Origin: an uncultured Clostridia bacterium | Lineage (GTDB): Bacteria > Bacillota > Clostridia > TANB77 > CAG-508 | Reading direction: 5' to 3' | Length of the DNA stretch: 64,000 nt | Assembly: GCA_934169725.1 (NCBI GenBank) | Contig: CAKPOF010000002.1 | Coordinates: 62,001-126,000, forward strand | In this document: in pieces, positions 53,201-61,518 of the stretch | Layout: every line of letters begins with the position of its first letter | Position numbering within the stretch: the stretch's first letter is position 1 | Made by a program: the position numbers and the translations under genes | Notes under the pieces: model-generated | The model's database searches: none | What the model saw: the letters and a program-made list of their open reading frames with translations, nothing else | Told to the model about the DNA's origin: nothing

Positions 53201-53819
53201 TAATCAAATAAGAGAATTAGGAAGTGTTAATATAGATTCAATTGATGAATATAAAAAATTAAAAGAAAGATATGATTTTATGTGTGAACAACGAGTTGAC
53301 TTAGAAACAACCATGGCAAAATTAAGAAAAATTATATCTGAAATGACATCATTGATGAAAGAACAGTTTAAAGAAAAATTTGCACAAATAAATAAAAACT
53401 TCTCTGAAGTATTTAAAGAACTATTTGGAGGTGGAAATGCTAGTTTAAGATTAGAAGATAAAGACAATATATTAGAATCTGGGATAGAGATTACTGTTCA
53501 ACCACCAGGTAAAAAATTGCAAAATATGATGCTTTTATCAGGAGGAGAAAAAGCATTTACAGCAATTGCATTATTATTTGCAATATTAAAAATAAATCCA
53601 GCACCATTTTGTGTATTAGATGAAATAGAAGCAGCACTTGATGATGTTAATGTATATAGATATGCGGAATATTTAAAGAAATTTACACAAAATACACAAT
53701 TTTTAGTTATAACACACAGAAAAGGAACAATGGAAGCAGCAGATACTGTTTATGGAATAACAATGGAAGAAAATGGTATATCAAAATTGTTATCTATGAA
53801 ATTAAAAAATAATGAATAA
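50265..53819 (+). CDS. smc: Chromosome segregation ATPase SMC
   Basis: 1184 residues from ATG 50265 behind AAAAGGAG; a longer in-frame opening at 50196 lies in repeat DNA. N-terminal ATPase half with Walker A GPNGSGKSNISDAIRWVLGE (about 32-51), Q-loop and RSGETGYYINKVPCRLKDI; coiled coil about 165-500; hinge (about 520-650; GVLANLIEVPEKYQTAIEMC, GDVINPSGAISGGS); return coil; C-terminal half with signature LLSGGEKAFTAIALLFAI and Walker B FCVLDEIEAALDD. Dimers with ScpAB extrude DNA loops and compact the origin region. Full length and all motifs present. Ends in a strong terminator. Confidence 0.97.
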   Translation: MYLKRLELQGFKSFADKTVLEFMPGITSVIGPNGSGKSNISDAIRWVLGEQSMKSLRGTKSLDIIFAGTQNRKSLGFAEASLIFDNTDGTLPIEYTEVIVTRKLYRSGETGYYINKVPCRLKDILELFMDTGIGKDGYSIIGQGKIDEILSNKSEDRRHIFEEAAGIVKYRVRKGESEKKLEHTKLNLLRINDILAEIETNIEPLKIQSEKAKKYLNVREELKNIEIGLFIYNIDKYKKELEEIAKDEEIYSNQCNDEEGRLERCRALKEELKNEIDNITEKIENMTNLGFESEKEIEMLNSDINVSKTRIDNNKENKLRFKEEIKELEDRIEELKEERKQKEQKKENLKINKEKFVKDLEQKEKELLELTRKLSDKELEIETHKKKVEQNIDNKYELQTNISEQEINYQNNEKRQMQIKNEIAGNISELDSTRLKKEEISKDFYEVESKRNKILANLGNINEQKEEADKKIKEYETKINMYSGEKRIKESKLKFLIETEKEKEGYIKSVKSLLKECENTKELGKGMHGVLANLIEVPEKYQTAIEMCLGASLQNIVTENENDAKRLIEYLRKNKLGRASFLPISSVKGRKIDKIKGKNNKVLGIASDLIKYGKKYENIVLNLLGRTVIVEDMETAIELAKSNNYTFRIITIEGDVINPSGAISGGSIAKKTVNILGRSREIDKLKKEIKQLEEKNEKLEKEKKDYENSTENVVEEAISYEKELQEIEIYYATGKEKIKAIEDNINRVQNRLSKLKEETKKLEEQKNEAKETKEKLKNEIVAIDEENEKLKKIIEEFAELNKDNQKYIDDLNFDITNLKISVSSFDESESSIQEIQERIDTEIATTEKSIEYKNIQIEKIVQDNINLEKSIEEIKEKINKIKEEVKNSGSKIEELKQKRIQKNEKMIHQEEEINNKFNIIEELKSQLVKIDVRKTKLTDDINEIINKMWEEYELTPNNIVDYKKPENIQLTQKNVKELRNQIRELGSVNIDSIDEYKKLKERYDFMCEQRVDLETTMAKLRKIISEMTSLMKEQFKEKFAQINKNFSEVFKELFGGGNASLRLEDKDNILESGIEITVQPPGKKLQNMMLLSGGEKAFTAIALLFAILKINPAPFCVLDEIEAALDDVNVYRYAEYLKKFTQNTQFLVITHRKGTMEAADTVYGITMEENGISKLLSMKLKNNE

Positions 53820-53826
53820 TTTGCAG

Positions 53827-53873
53827 AAAAAGATAATGGAAAGAATATTAAAATTCTTATCATTATCTTTTTT
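53827..53873 (+). terminator. Strong terminator after smc
   Basis: AAAAAGATAATG / CATTATCTTTTT outer stem enclosing AAGAAT / ATTCTT, followed by T. Confidence 0.85.
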
Positions 53874-53924
53874 GTTATAATGTATAAAAATACAATGTGC
53901 ACAATTTTACGAAAAGTGAAAGAG

Positions 53925-53971
53925 AAAAGTTAAAATTTATATAAATTATAAAGCTTTTCGATTTGTTTAAT
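53925..53971. repeat. Repeat family B, copy at the 3' end of ytaF
   Basis: Nearly identical to 25904-25951. The left copy reads CGG where this copy reads CGA in the shared CAAATCG segment (minus strand). Confidence 0.6.
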
Positions 53972-54644
53972 TAATGTCCGTAGTTGTTCTAATAATTTAA
54001 AAAATCCAATAAGTATTAATAAAATTCCAGAAAATATAGACCATATATTATCTGGCAATTTATTTAATTTATAAATTTTTTTACCAAAAAAATTTCCGTA
54101 AACTCAAAAATAATAATTGAAAATAACTAACAATAAAAGGAAATACAAATGAAAAATTATCTAATATACTAAAACCAATTACAATACAAAAAATGTCAAG
54201 AGAAAGGGCTAAGCTTAAGAAAAAAGCCTCTTTAGCATCAATTGTATTAGAATGATCTAAGTCTGAAGAGTTAGGATTTTTAATGATTTTTATTGTTATT
54301 CCCAAACATTTTATAAAAAGTGAATAAATTTTTTCTGATTCATGTATTTGAATTTTTTTATTAGAGCTTTTTAAGCTTTTTTTATCTTTTATTGATTGAA
54401 AACACATAAAAATCCCCATAAAAACAAGAATAATGCTTCCTAAATAATTCATAAAAAAATCTGGTAAAAAATATTTTAATAAATTTCCAAAATATATTGA
54501 AATAACAGATACAAAAAAGGTTACAATAAATATTATTAATTTAGCTAAAATTGTTATTTTTGTATTTTTTATTCCATAAGTAAGACCTATTCCTAGAGAG
54601 TCTATACTACTAGAAATAGCTAAAAATAAGTAATTTAAAACCAC
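53930..54644 (-). CDS. YtaF-like sporulation membrane protein (MntP-type fold), requires a +1 shift at CGG
   Basis: Start at ATG 54644 behind AGGGGAC. The zero frame codes LNYLFLAISSSIDSLGIGLT, YGIKNTKITILAKLI, later DAKEAFFLSLALSLDIFCIV and IVSYFQLLFLSL, then an in-frame CGG (54098-54096) followed by A; straight reading ends after RKFFW. With the C skipped it becomes SLGNFFGKKIYKLNKLPDNI then WSIFSGILLILIGFFKLLEQ L, the expected sixth membrane segment. A second in-frame CGG-A (53980-53978) follows; a second +1 shift gives GH and stop at 53971, straight reading runs through repeat DNA to 53930. The family is sporulation-linked in Bacilli, with a heavy-metal-exporter-like fold; substrate unknown. 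The 3' end is overlapped by repeats. Confidence 0.8.
54095..54098 (-). other. CGGA +1 frameshift site in ytaF
   Basis: Zero frame AGT TTA CGG AAA; after the shift AGT TTA (C) GGA AAT TTT TTT GGT. Without the shift the protein stops four codons later and loses its last membrane segment. Confidence 0.75.
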
Positions 54645-54782
54645 ATATAGTCCCCTCCTATAATAATATAATATGGGTTACATAAAAAAATGCTACCAAG
54701 AAATAGTCATAAACATAAAAATTATGAATACAATTAAAAAGAAAAAGGACAAGATAATAAAATTACAAAGGAGAGAAAAGAT

Positions 54783-57398
54783 ATGTGGGAAACTTATAAA
54801 AAAGAAGAATTGGAAACAAAATTAAATACCAATTTTCTAAAAGGATTGAAGTTTGAAGAAGCAAAGAAAAGACAAATGAAATATGGGAAAAATGAATTAG
54901 AAAATAAGAAAAAAGAAGTAATATTAATAAAATTTATTAAACAATTTAATGATTTCATGATAATAATTTTAATTATGGCGTCAATTGTGTCTGCAGGAAT
55001 ATCGTGGTATCAAGGAGAAAATGATTATATTGATTCAATAATAATAATAGCAATAGTTGTATTAAATGCTGTTATGGGTGTACTGCAAGAAGAAAAGGCA
55101 GAAAAATCAATTGAAAGTTTAAAAAAGATGACACCTCAAATGTCAAATGTTATAAGGGAAGGCAAAGAAAAACAAATAAATTCAAACGAATTAACAATTG
55201 GAGATATAGTAATATTAGAATCAGGAAATAGTGTACCAGCAGATTGTAGAATAATAGAAAGCTATAATTTAAAAGTAGAAGAATCAAGCTTGACAGGAGA
55301 AACGATACCAGTAGAAAAAAATGGAAATGGGATATGTAAAAAAGATATGCCATTAGGTGATATTTTTAATATGGTATTTATGGGAAGTACAATTGTAAAT
55401 GGACATGCAAAAGTTGTAGTAACAGATATAGGAATGGAAACTAGAGTAGGAAAAATAGCTAATATGATTATTACGAATGAATCACCAGAAACGCCTATAC
55501 AGAAAAAACTTAATCAAGTCGGAAAAATTTTAGGAGTAGTATGTTTGATAATTTGTCTAGTAATATTTGTTATAGGTATCGTAAAAAAAATACCACCAAT
55601 GGAAATGTTTATGACATCTGTTGGGCTAGCAGTTGCAGCTATACCAGAAGGATTACCAGCAATTGTAACAATAATGTTATCAATTGGAGTTACTAAAATG
55701 TCCAAAAGAAATAGTATAATGAGAAAACTACCAGCTGTAGAAACGTTAGGAAGTAGTAATGTAATATGTTCAGATAAAACCGGAACTTTAACTCAAAATA
55801 AAATGAAGGTTGTAGAAATAAAATCTGAAAATGTAGAATTAGCAATGGAATTAGCTACAATGTGTACTGATAGTAAGATAGAAATAAATAATGGGAAAGT
55901 GGATATTATAGGTGAACCTACAGAAAATGCTTTAGTTGAAGTTGCATATAAAAACAAAAAGGATAAAATTAAACTATGTGAAGTAATGCCAAGAGTTTAT
56001 GAAATTCCATTTGATTCTAGCAGAAAAATGATGACAACAATACACAAATTGCCAAACGGAAAATACAGAGTTATAACCAAAGGAGCACCAGATGTTTTAT
56101 TAAATAGATGTATAGGAATTTCTAAAGAAAAAATCTTAAAAGAGAATGAAAAAATGGCAAACAAAGCATTAAGAGTTATAGCAATAGCATATAAAGAAAT
56201 AGAAATAATACCAAAAGATGTAAAGATTGAAAATATTGAAAATAATTTAAAATTTGTAGGATTAATAGGAATGATTGATCCACCAAGAGAAGGAGTAAAA
56301 GAAGCTGTAGAAACTTGTAAAAAAGCAGGAATAAAAACAGTGATGATAACGGGAGATCATATTGCAACAGCAAAGGCAATAGCTGAAAAAATAGGAATAT
56401 TAACAAATGGATATAATGCAATAACAGGTAAAGAATTGGATAAAATGAATCAAGATACATTAGACAAACAAATAGAACAATATAGAGTATTTGCAAGGGT
56501 AACTCCAGAACATAAAGTAAGAATAGTAAAGGCTTGGCAGAGAAAAGGTGCTGTTGTAGCCATGACTGGTGATGGGGTAAATGATAGTCCAGCACTAAAA
56601 AGTGCAGATATAGGAATTGCTATGGGAAAAGGAGGAACAGATGTAGCTAAAAATGCATCAGATATGATTTTGGTAGACGATAATTTTGTAACAATTGTAG
56701 AAGCTGTAAAACAGGGAAGAAATATATATGATAATATTCGAAAAGCTATACATTTCCTAATTGCAACAAATATAGGAGAAATTGTAACAATTTTTGTTGG
56801 ATTAGTATTAGGATTAAAATCACCTTTACTCGCAATTCAATTATTATGGATAAATTTAGTTACAGATTCTTTGCCAGCAATAGCAATAGGTTTAGAACCA
56901 CCTGAAAAAGATATAATGGAAAGGAAACCAATAGATTCTAAAAAAGGAATATTTGCAGATGGATTATGGAGCAAAATTATATTAGAAGGAATAATGTTAG
57001 GAATGCTTACATTAATAGCATTTAGCATAGGAAACAAATATTATGGATTAGAAGTTGCAAGAACTATGGCATTTATAAGTATGGGAGTATTAGAACTTGT
57101 ACACTGTTTTAATATAAAAAGTGAAAAATCAATATTAAAAATAGGAATATTGGAAAATAAATATTTGATAGGAAGTTTTATAATAGGAATTTTAGTACAA
57201 GGAATAGTTGTAATAATACCATCACTTGCTGAGATATTTAATTTAGTAAATTTAAATCGAAACCAATGGTTAATAACATTAGGAATTTCACTTTTACCAA
57301 TACCTATTATAGAAGTTCAAAAAAAGATAAATAATAAAACAAGAAAAAATGAAAAGAAAGTATATATTAATAAACAACTATATAAATCATCTGTTTAG
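54783..57398 (+). CDS. Ca2+-type cation-transporting P-type ATPase
   Basis: 871 residues, ATG at 54783 behind AAAGGAGAG. P2-type layout: N-terminal cytoplasmic segment, actuator domain with SSLTGETIPVEKN (about 165), membrane helix M4 with AAIPEGLPAIVT (PEGL cation-binding motif, about 285), phosphorylation site CSDKTGTLTQNKM (Asp about 330), nucleotide-binding KGAPDVLLNRC, hinge MTGDGVNDSPALKSADIGIA (about 597) and C-terminal cation ATPase helices. PEGLP and the full C-terminal domain favour a SERCA/PMCA-like Ca2+ exporter; in spore formers YloB-like pumps are comparable. All catalytic residues are intact. Confidence 0.94.
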   Translation: MWETYKKEELETKLNTNFLKGLKFEEAKKRQMKYGKNELENKKKEVILIKFIKQFNDFMIIILIMASIVSAGISWYQGENDYIDSIIIIAIVVLNAVMGVLQEEKAEKSIESLKKMTPQMSNVIREGKEKQINSNELTIGDIVILESGNSVPADCRIIESYNLKVEESSLTGETIPVEKNGNGICKKDMPLGDIFNMVFMGSTIVNGHAKVVVTDIGMETRVGKIANMIITNESPETPIQKKLNQVGKILGVVCLIICLVIFVIGIVKKIPPMEMFMTSVGLAVAAIPEGLPAIVTIMLSIGVTKMSKRNSIMRKLPAVETLGSSNVICSDKTGTLTQNKMKVVEIKSENVELAMELATMCTDSKIEINNGKVDIIGEPTENALVEVAYKNKKDKIKLCEVMPRVYEIPFDSSRKMMTTIHKLPNGKYRVITKGAPDVLLNRCIGISKEKILKENEKMANKALRVIAIAYKEIEIIPKDVKIENIENNLKFVGLIGMIDPPREGVKEAVETCKKAGIKTVMITGDHIATAKAIAEKIGILTNGYNAITGKELDKMNQDTLDKQIEQYRVFARVTPEHKVRIVKAWQRKGAVVAMTGDGVNDSPALKSADIGIAMGKGGTDVAKNASDMILVDDNFVTIVEAVKQGRNIYDNIRKAIHFLIATNIGEIVTIFVGLVLGLKSPLLAIQLLWINLVTDSLPAIAIGLEPPEKDIMERKPIDSKKGIFADGLWSKIILEGIMLGMLTLIAFSIGNKYYGLEVARTMAFISMGVLELVHCFNIKSEKSILKIGILENKYLIGSFIIGILVQGIVVIIPSLAEIFNLVNLNRNQWLITLGISLLPIPIIEVQKKINNKTRKNEKKVYINKQLYKSSV

Positions 57399-57403
57399 AA
57401 ATT

Positions 57404-57500
57404 TATGTTACAATTCATAGTTTATAAAATAGATTATTTTTAAATTTGATAATATAATATATTGTTTTTTTATACCTTGGTGTCGCAAACCCATATTAAA
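57404..57500. repeat. Repeat family A, left-half fragment
   Basis: ATGTTACAATTCATAG outer arm, TTTAAATTTGATAATA inner arm and core TATACCTTGGTGTCGCAAAC, then interrupted; the right half is missing. Confidence 0.65.
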
Positions 57501-57584
57501 AATAAATTTTATAAAAAATATGGTAAAAAATAAAAAATTATGATAGGATATTAATGAAAAAAATAAAGATTTAATGGTGATAAA

Positions 57585-59474
57585 ATGGCAGTGATTTTAT
57601 TTTTAATATTAATTATAAATTTTAGTTTTTTTATAAATATAAAATTAAATTTTAAACAAGAAGAAGCTATTGTTATAGCTTTTTTTGGAATGTTAATTGG
57701 CATATATTTTTTAGGTATATTTGAAAAATTATCAATAATGATGTATGTATTTGGATTTTTACTTGTGTCAAGCGTGATTTATAATATATATAGTATAAAA
57801 ATTAAAAAAGTTGATCTAAAAAAAATGATAACAATGCCATCATTAATATATTATGCGTTAATAATTGGAACATATATATTTTTTGGTAAATGTAATTTTT
57901 GTCATTATGATGAATTTATGTTTTGGGGAACTAATGTAAAATTTATGTTTTCTGAAAATGTATTATGGGCTAATAAAGCAATAGATGCGGTACATCAAGT
58001 TTATCCTCCAATTACTGGAATAGTAGAATATTTATTTTGCAAATTAAATAATAATTATAGTGAAGGAATGTGTTATGTTGGTATAATAAGTTTTCTATTT
58101 ACTCCAACAATATTATTATTTAAAGGATATAAATGTAATATTCAAAATATTATAAAAGTAATTGTAACATATTTATTTATATACATATCAATTAATTTTT
58201 TTGAATTTAATATTGCAAATTTAAGTGTTGATTGTACATTGGGAATATTGTTTTCTATTTTGGTTTATTATTCATATGTTTTAGATTATAAAAATAAAAA
58301 ACAAATATTTATAATGTCAATATTATGTATAATAATGACTTTAACAAAAACAAATGGTTTATTATTTGTTGCTATACCTATTGGATTTTTAGTTATTGAA
58401 AAAATAGTAGAACTAATAAAAAACAAAGAAAAAAATACCAAAAGATTTTTAAGACAATTTTTACCAATAATTATTTTTATATTTGTATCTATATTTAGCT
58501 ATTTAACATGGACAATATATTATAAAGTAAATGGAAAAGAAATAGATGATAGACACGATAAAAATTTTGCGTCTGAATTCAAACTATCTGAATTTGTAAA
58601 TACTATTACAGGAAAATATAAAAATGTTGAACCTAAAGATATAATAGTATTTAATAATTTTAAAAGTGCATTAAAAAATCAAAAAATTGGAAACACAAAA
58701 AATATATATTGGTGCATATTAGGAATTAATTTAATTGGAATTTTTACAATAGTATTAAAAAAGAAGAAATTAAAAAATATACTTTGGCTAATTGGATTAA
58801 ATATGGGTAATTTTATATATTTGATGTCTGTTCTTTATATATTTATGTTTGTATTTGTACAATATCAAGGAATTACTCTTATGGGATTTGAAAGATACAT
58901 AAATACATATTTATTAGGTTTTTTATTAAGTGTTGTATTTATTATGTTAGAGGAAAAAAATACAATACCTATTATATTAACCATTTGTTTAGGTGTTATA
59001 ATGAGTATTAAATTAAATTGGCAACAATATTATTTTAATAATATTGAAATACAATCTAATATAAACTCGGAAAATATAATTAGGAAAGTAAAAGAAAATG
59101 AAAGAGTTTATATAATTGATAATAGTAAAGATTATGGAGCAGAATTTAATAAAATTAGATATTTAATAGCACCTAGAAAAACCAATTTACTATATGAATG
59201 GAATATAACAACACAGTCTCCATCAGTATATTATCAAAAAAATATAAGTAAAGAAGAACTGATGGATGAATTAATAGATAATTATGATTATGTATATGTT
59301 ATAAATGTGACAAATCAATTTTTGGCAGAATATAGAGGTATATTTACTGAAGATGGAATAGAAATGTTAAAAAATAATATATTAGAAGATGATGCACCAG
59401 AATATACTAGTAAAGGTGTAGGATATTTGTTTAAAATAAAAAAAGAGGAAAAAATATTAGAACGAGTAAAGTAG
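57585..59474 (+). CDS. Large multi-pass membrane protein, probable GT-C glycosyltransferase
   Basis: 629 residues, ATG at 57585. About a dozen hydrophobic segments fill residues 1-480; an extracytoplasmic C-terminal part (about 495-629) is soluble. In the first loop the acidic pair in CNFCHYDEFMFWGTNVKFMF (about 104-123) resembles the catalytic Asp/Glu of GT-C enzymes that take sugars from polyprenyl phosphate. The gene is followed eight bases later by a GT2 enzyme of the polyprenyl-phosphate sugar synthase type, the usual donor maker, which supports this reading. No closer family recognised; exact sugar and acceptor unknown. Confidence 0.6.
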   Translation: MAVILFLILIINFSFFINIKLNFKQEEAIVIAFFGMLIGIYFLGIFEKLSIMMYVFGFLLVSSVIYNIYSIKIKKVDLKKMITMPSLIYYALIIGTYIFFGKCNFCHYDEFMFWGTNVKFMFSENVLWANKAIDAVHQVYPPITGIVEYLFCKLNNNYSEGMCYVGIISFLFTPTILLFKGYKCNIQNIIKVIVTYLFIYISINFFEFNIANLSVDCTLGILFSILVYYSYVLDYKNKKQIFIMSILCIIMTLTKTNGLLFVAIPIGFLVIEKIVELIKNKEKNTKRFLRQFLPIIIFIFVSIFSYLTWTIYYKVNGKEIDDRHDKNFASEFKLSEFVNTITGKYKNVEPKDIIVFNNFKSALKNQKIGNTKNIYWCILGINLIGIFTIVLKKKKLKNILWLIGLNMGNFIYLMSVLYIFMFVFVQYQGITLMGFERYINTYLLGFLLSVVFIMLEEKNTIPIILTICLGVIMSIKLNWQQYYFNNIEIQSNINSENIIRKVKENERVYIIDNSKDYGAEFNKIRYLIAPRKTNLLYEWNITTQSPSVYYQKNISKEELMDELIDNYDYVYVINVTNQFLAEYRGIFTEDGIEMLKNNILEDDAPEYTSKGVGYLFKIKKEEKILERVK

Positions 59475-59482
59475 GGGGAAAA

Positions 59483-60160
59483 TTGGGAAAAGATTTAACA
59501 ATATTAATACCAGCATTAAATGAAGAAAAAACAATAGAAATTGTAATAAAGAAAGCAAAAGAATATATAAAATCAAAAAAAATAAATGGAGAAATTTTAA
59601 TTGCTAATAATGGAAGTATAGATAAAACAAAAGAACTAGCTATGAAACTAGGAGCAAGAGTGGTAGATATAGAAACTAAAGGATATGGAATAGCAATTAT
59701 AGAAGGAATAAAAAATGCTAAGGGAAATTATATTATAATAGGAGATGCAGATGATAGTTATAATTTTTTAGAATTGGATGATTTTGTACAAGCATTTAAT
59801 GAAGGATATGATATTGTAATAGGAAATAGATATGGAAAAGTGATGGAAAAAGGTTCTATGAAAATATCGCATAAATATATAGGAACACCGATATTAGGAT
59901 GGCTAATTAGAAAAAAATATAAAAAGACAATACATGATATAAATTGTGGATTAAGAGGTGGAAAAAAGGAAAAACTTATAAATTTGGATTGCAATTGTGA
60001 TGGGATGGAATTTGCTAGTGAAATGATGATAAAAGCAATAAAGAAAAATATGAAAATAAAAGAAGTACCAATAAATTTTTATAAAGATAAGAGAGAAGGA
60101 AAATCGCATCTTAATGCTATTAGAGATGGAATAAAACATTTAAAAGTTATTTTATTTTAG
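59483..60160 (+). CDS. Family 2 glycosyltransferase, polyprenyl-phosphate sugar synthase-like
   Basis: 225 residues, TTG start at 59483 behind AGGGGG. GT-A fold: LTILIPALNEEKTIEIVIKK (nucleotide-binding strand), NGSIDKTKELAMKLGARVVD, the metal-binding IIGDADDSYNFLELDDFVQA, and GNRYGKVMEKGSMKISHKYI with a conserved GLRGGKKEKL. No C-terminal membrane segments, so like the short DPM1-type enzymes. It would transfer a sugar from NDP-sugar to undecaprenyl phosphate for the preceding GT-C protein. Substrate not readable. Confidence 0.82.
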   Translation: MGKDLTILIPALNEEKTIEIVIKKAKEYIKSKKINGEILIANNGSIDKTKELAMKLGARVVDIETKGYGIAIIEGIKNAKGNYIIIGDADDSYNFLELDDFVQAFNEGYDIVIGNRYGKVMEKGSMKISHKYIGTPILGWLIRKKYKKTIHDINCGLRGGKKEKLINLDCNCDGMEFASEMMIKAIKKNMKIKEVPINFYKDKREGKSHLNAIRDGIKHLKVILF

Positions 60161-60193
60161 TAATATTGGCTTGCATTAGATAAAAATATATGA

Positions 60194-60232
60194 TAAAATA
60201 GTTATGCTTTAAAGATAGTATAACTATTTTTA
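60194..60232 (+). terminator. Terminator after the glycosyltransferase genes
   Basis: AAATAGTTAT / ATAACTATTT stem with T run. A second small hairpin (CTTGCA / TGCAGG, 60241-60258) lies before rpsF and may be part of its leader. Confidence 0.65.
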
Positions 60233-60286
60233 AATCTCTACTTGCAAAAAAATGCAGGTTATAAATCCATAGGGAGGTGAAAGATA

Positions 60287-60574
60287 ATGAACAAATACGA
60301 AAGTATTATCATTGTTAGTCCAAATGTTGATGAAGCAGGTTTAAAAGCTGTAGAAGAAAAATTCACAGGATTAATTAATGAACATGGAAAAGTAGAAACA
60401 GTTGAAAACATGGGAAAAAGAAAATTAGCATACGATATAAAGAAATTTAAAGAAGCTACATATGTTTTATTCAACTTTGAAGCTGAACCAGAATTAATAA
60501 CAGAACTTGAAAGAGTATACAGAATTACAGATGACATTATAAAATTTATCACAGTAAGAAAAGAAGAAAAATAA
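60287..60574 (+). CDS. rpsF: 30S ribosomal protein S6
   Basis: 95 residues, ATG at 60287 behind GGGAGGTG. S6 pattern: NKYESIIIVSPNVDEAGLKA, KVETVENMGKRKLAYDIKKF, ATYVLFNFEAEPELITELER, and VYRITDDIIKFITVRK. S6 pairs with S18 on the small-subunit platform. First gene of the rpsF-ssb-rpsR operon. Confidence 0.98.
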   Translation: MNKYESIIIVSPNVDEAGLKAVEEKFTGLINEHGKVETVENMGKRKLAYDIKKFKEATYVLFNFEAEPELITELERVYRITDDIIKFITVRKEEK

Positions 60575-60630
60575 GATGAAAATTAAATAAAGATGGGGCC
60601 TTTATTTAGAGTAAAGAAAGGTGAGTTACA

Positions 60631-61059
60631 ATGAACAAAGTAATTTTAATGGGAAGATTAACAAGAGATCCAGAAACAAGATATACACAAACAAATAATA
60701 CATTAGTATCTTCATTTAGTCTAGCAGTAAATAGAAGATTTGTAAGACAAGGAGAAGAAAGACAAGCGGATTTTATAAATATTGTTGCTTGGAGTAAATT
60801 AGGAGAATTTTGTAGTAAATACTTTAAGAAAGGTCAACAAGTAGGTATAATAGGAAGAATTCAAACTAGAACTTGGGATGATGACCAAGGACAAAAACAC
60901 TATGTTACAGAAGTAGTAGCAGAAGAAGCGTATTTTGCAGATAGTAAAAGAGAAGGAGATACATCAAATTCATCTTTTGAAAATACTTTCGGAAATACAG
61001 CTCCTGGAAATATGGGATCAGATTTTGAAATGTCTTCAAGTGATGACCTACCATTCTAA
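60631..61059 (+). CDS. ssb: Single-stranded DNA-binding protein
   Basis: 142 residues, ATG at 60631 behind AAAGGTGAG. OB fold (1-108; MNKVILMGRLTRDPETRYTQ, RRFVRQGEERQADFINIVAW, GIIGRIQTRTWDDDQGQKHY), a short flexible linker rich in Ser/Asn/Gly, and the acidic tip SSDDLPF that recruits partner proteins. It coats single-stranded DNA in replication and repair. Middle gene of the ribosomal S6/S18 operon, as in most Firmicutes. Confidence 0.98.
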   Translation: MNKVILMGRLTRDPETRYTQTNNTLVSSFSLAVNRRFVRQGEERQADFINIVAWSKLGEFCSKYFKKGQQVGIIGRIQTRTWDDDQGQKHYVTEVVAEEAYFADSKREGDTSNSSFENTFGNTAPGNMGSDFEMSSSDDLPF

Positions 61060-61083
61060 TTAGTTAGGGGGGAAAATTGAGAA

Positions 61084-61359
61084 ATGGCAGATAAAAAACA
61101 AAATAAAAGAAATAGAAATTATGATGATGATTATAATCCAAGATTTAGAAAACAAAGAAAAAAAGTTTGTTTATTATGTAGTGATAAAAACTTTGAATTA
61201 GATTACAAAAATCCAGAACAATTAAAGAAATTTGTTAGTGATAAAGGTAAAATATTACCAAGAAGAACAACTGGAATGTGTGCTAAACATCAAAGAGATA
61301 TTACATTAGCAGTAAAAAGAGCAAGACATATAGCTTTATTACCATATGCACAAAAATAA
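61084..61359 (+). CDS. rpsR: 30S ribosomal protein S18
   Basis: 91 residues, ATG at 61084. Basic start, then RKKVCLLCSDKNFELDYKNP (zinc-type Cys pair), LKKFVSDKGKILPRRTTGMC and AKHQRDITLAVKRARHIALL, ending PYAQK. The Cys residues place it in the C+ class of S18. Last gene of the operon; a terminator follows. Confidence 0.98.
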   Translation: MADKKQNKRNRNYDDDYNPRFRKQRKKVCLLCSDKNFELDYKNPEQLKKFVSDKGKILPRRTTGMCAKHQRDITLAVKRARHIALLPYAQK

Positions 61360-61365
61360 TTTATA

Positions 61366-61409
61366 AAAAGACTAAAGTAATTGATAAATCAGTTATTTTA
61401 GTCTTTTAA
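61366..61409 (+). terminator. Terminator after rpsR
   Basis: AAAAGACTAAAGTAA / TTATTTTAGTCTTTT stem with one mismatch. Confidence 0.8.
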
Positions 61410-61518
61410 AATATGATTTTTATATACTAGGAAATTTTTCTTATTTGTTCGAATTGAAAAAGAGCGTAAAAAATGATAACATAGATGTACAAATTATAAT
61501 AAAATAGGTGGTTAAAGT

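Noticed and set aside
42575..54098. Plain sequencing or assembly errors as the cause of the three conserved-gene frameshifts
   Set aside because: Not excluded without reads, but disfavoured: typical errors fall in A/T homopolymers, of which there are thousands here, whereas all three shifts are an extra C creating CGG-A in frame, and no conserved gene is broken anywhere else.
42575..54098. Reassignment of CGG to another amino acid (Trp or Gln, as reported in other bacteria)
   Set aside because: Reassignment would not change the frame. In the three cases homology after CGG exists only in the +1 frame.
42575..54098. Classical prfB-like +1 frameshifting with Shine-Dalgarno and P-site slippage
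   Set aside because: The P-site codons differ (TGT, TTT, TTA), only TTT could re-pair well after a +1 step, and an SD-like element is present at just one site.
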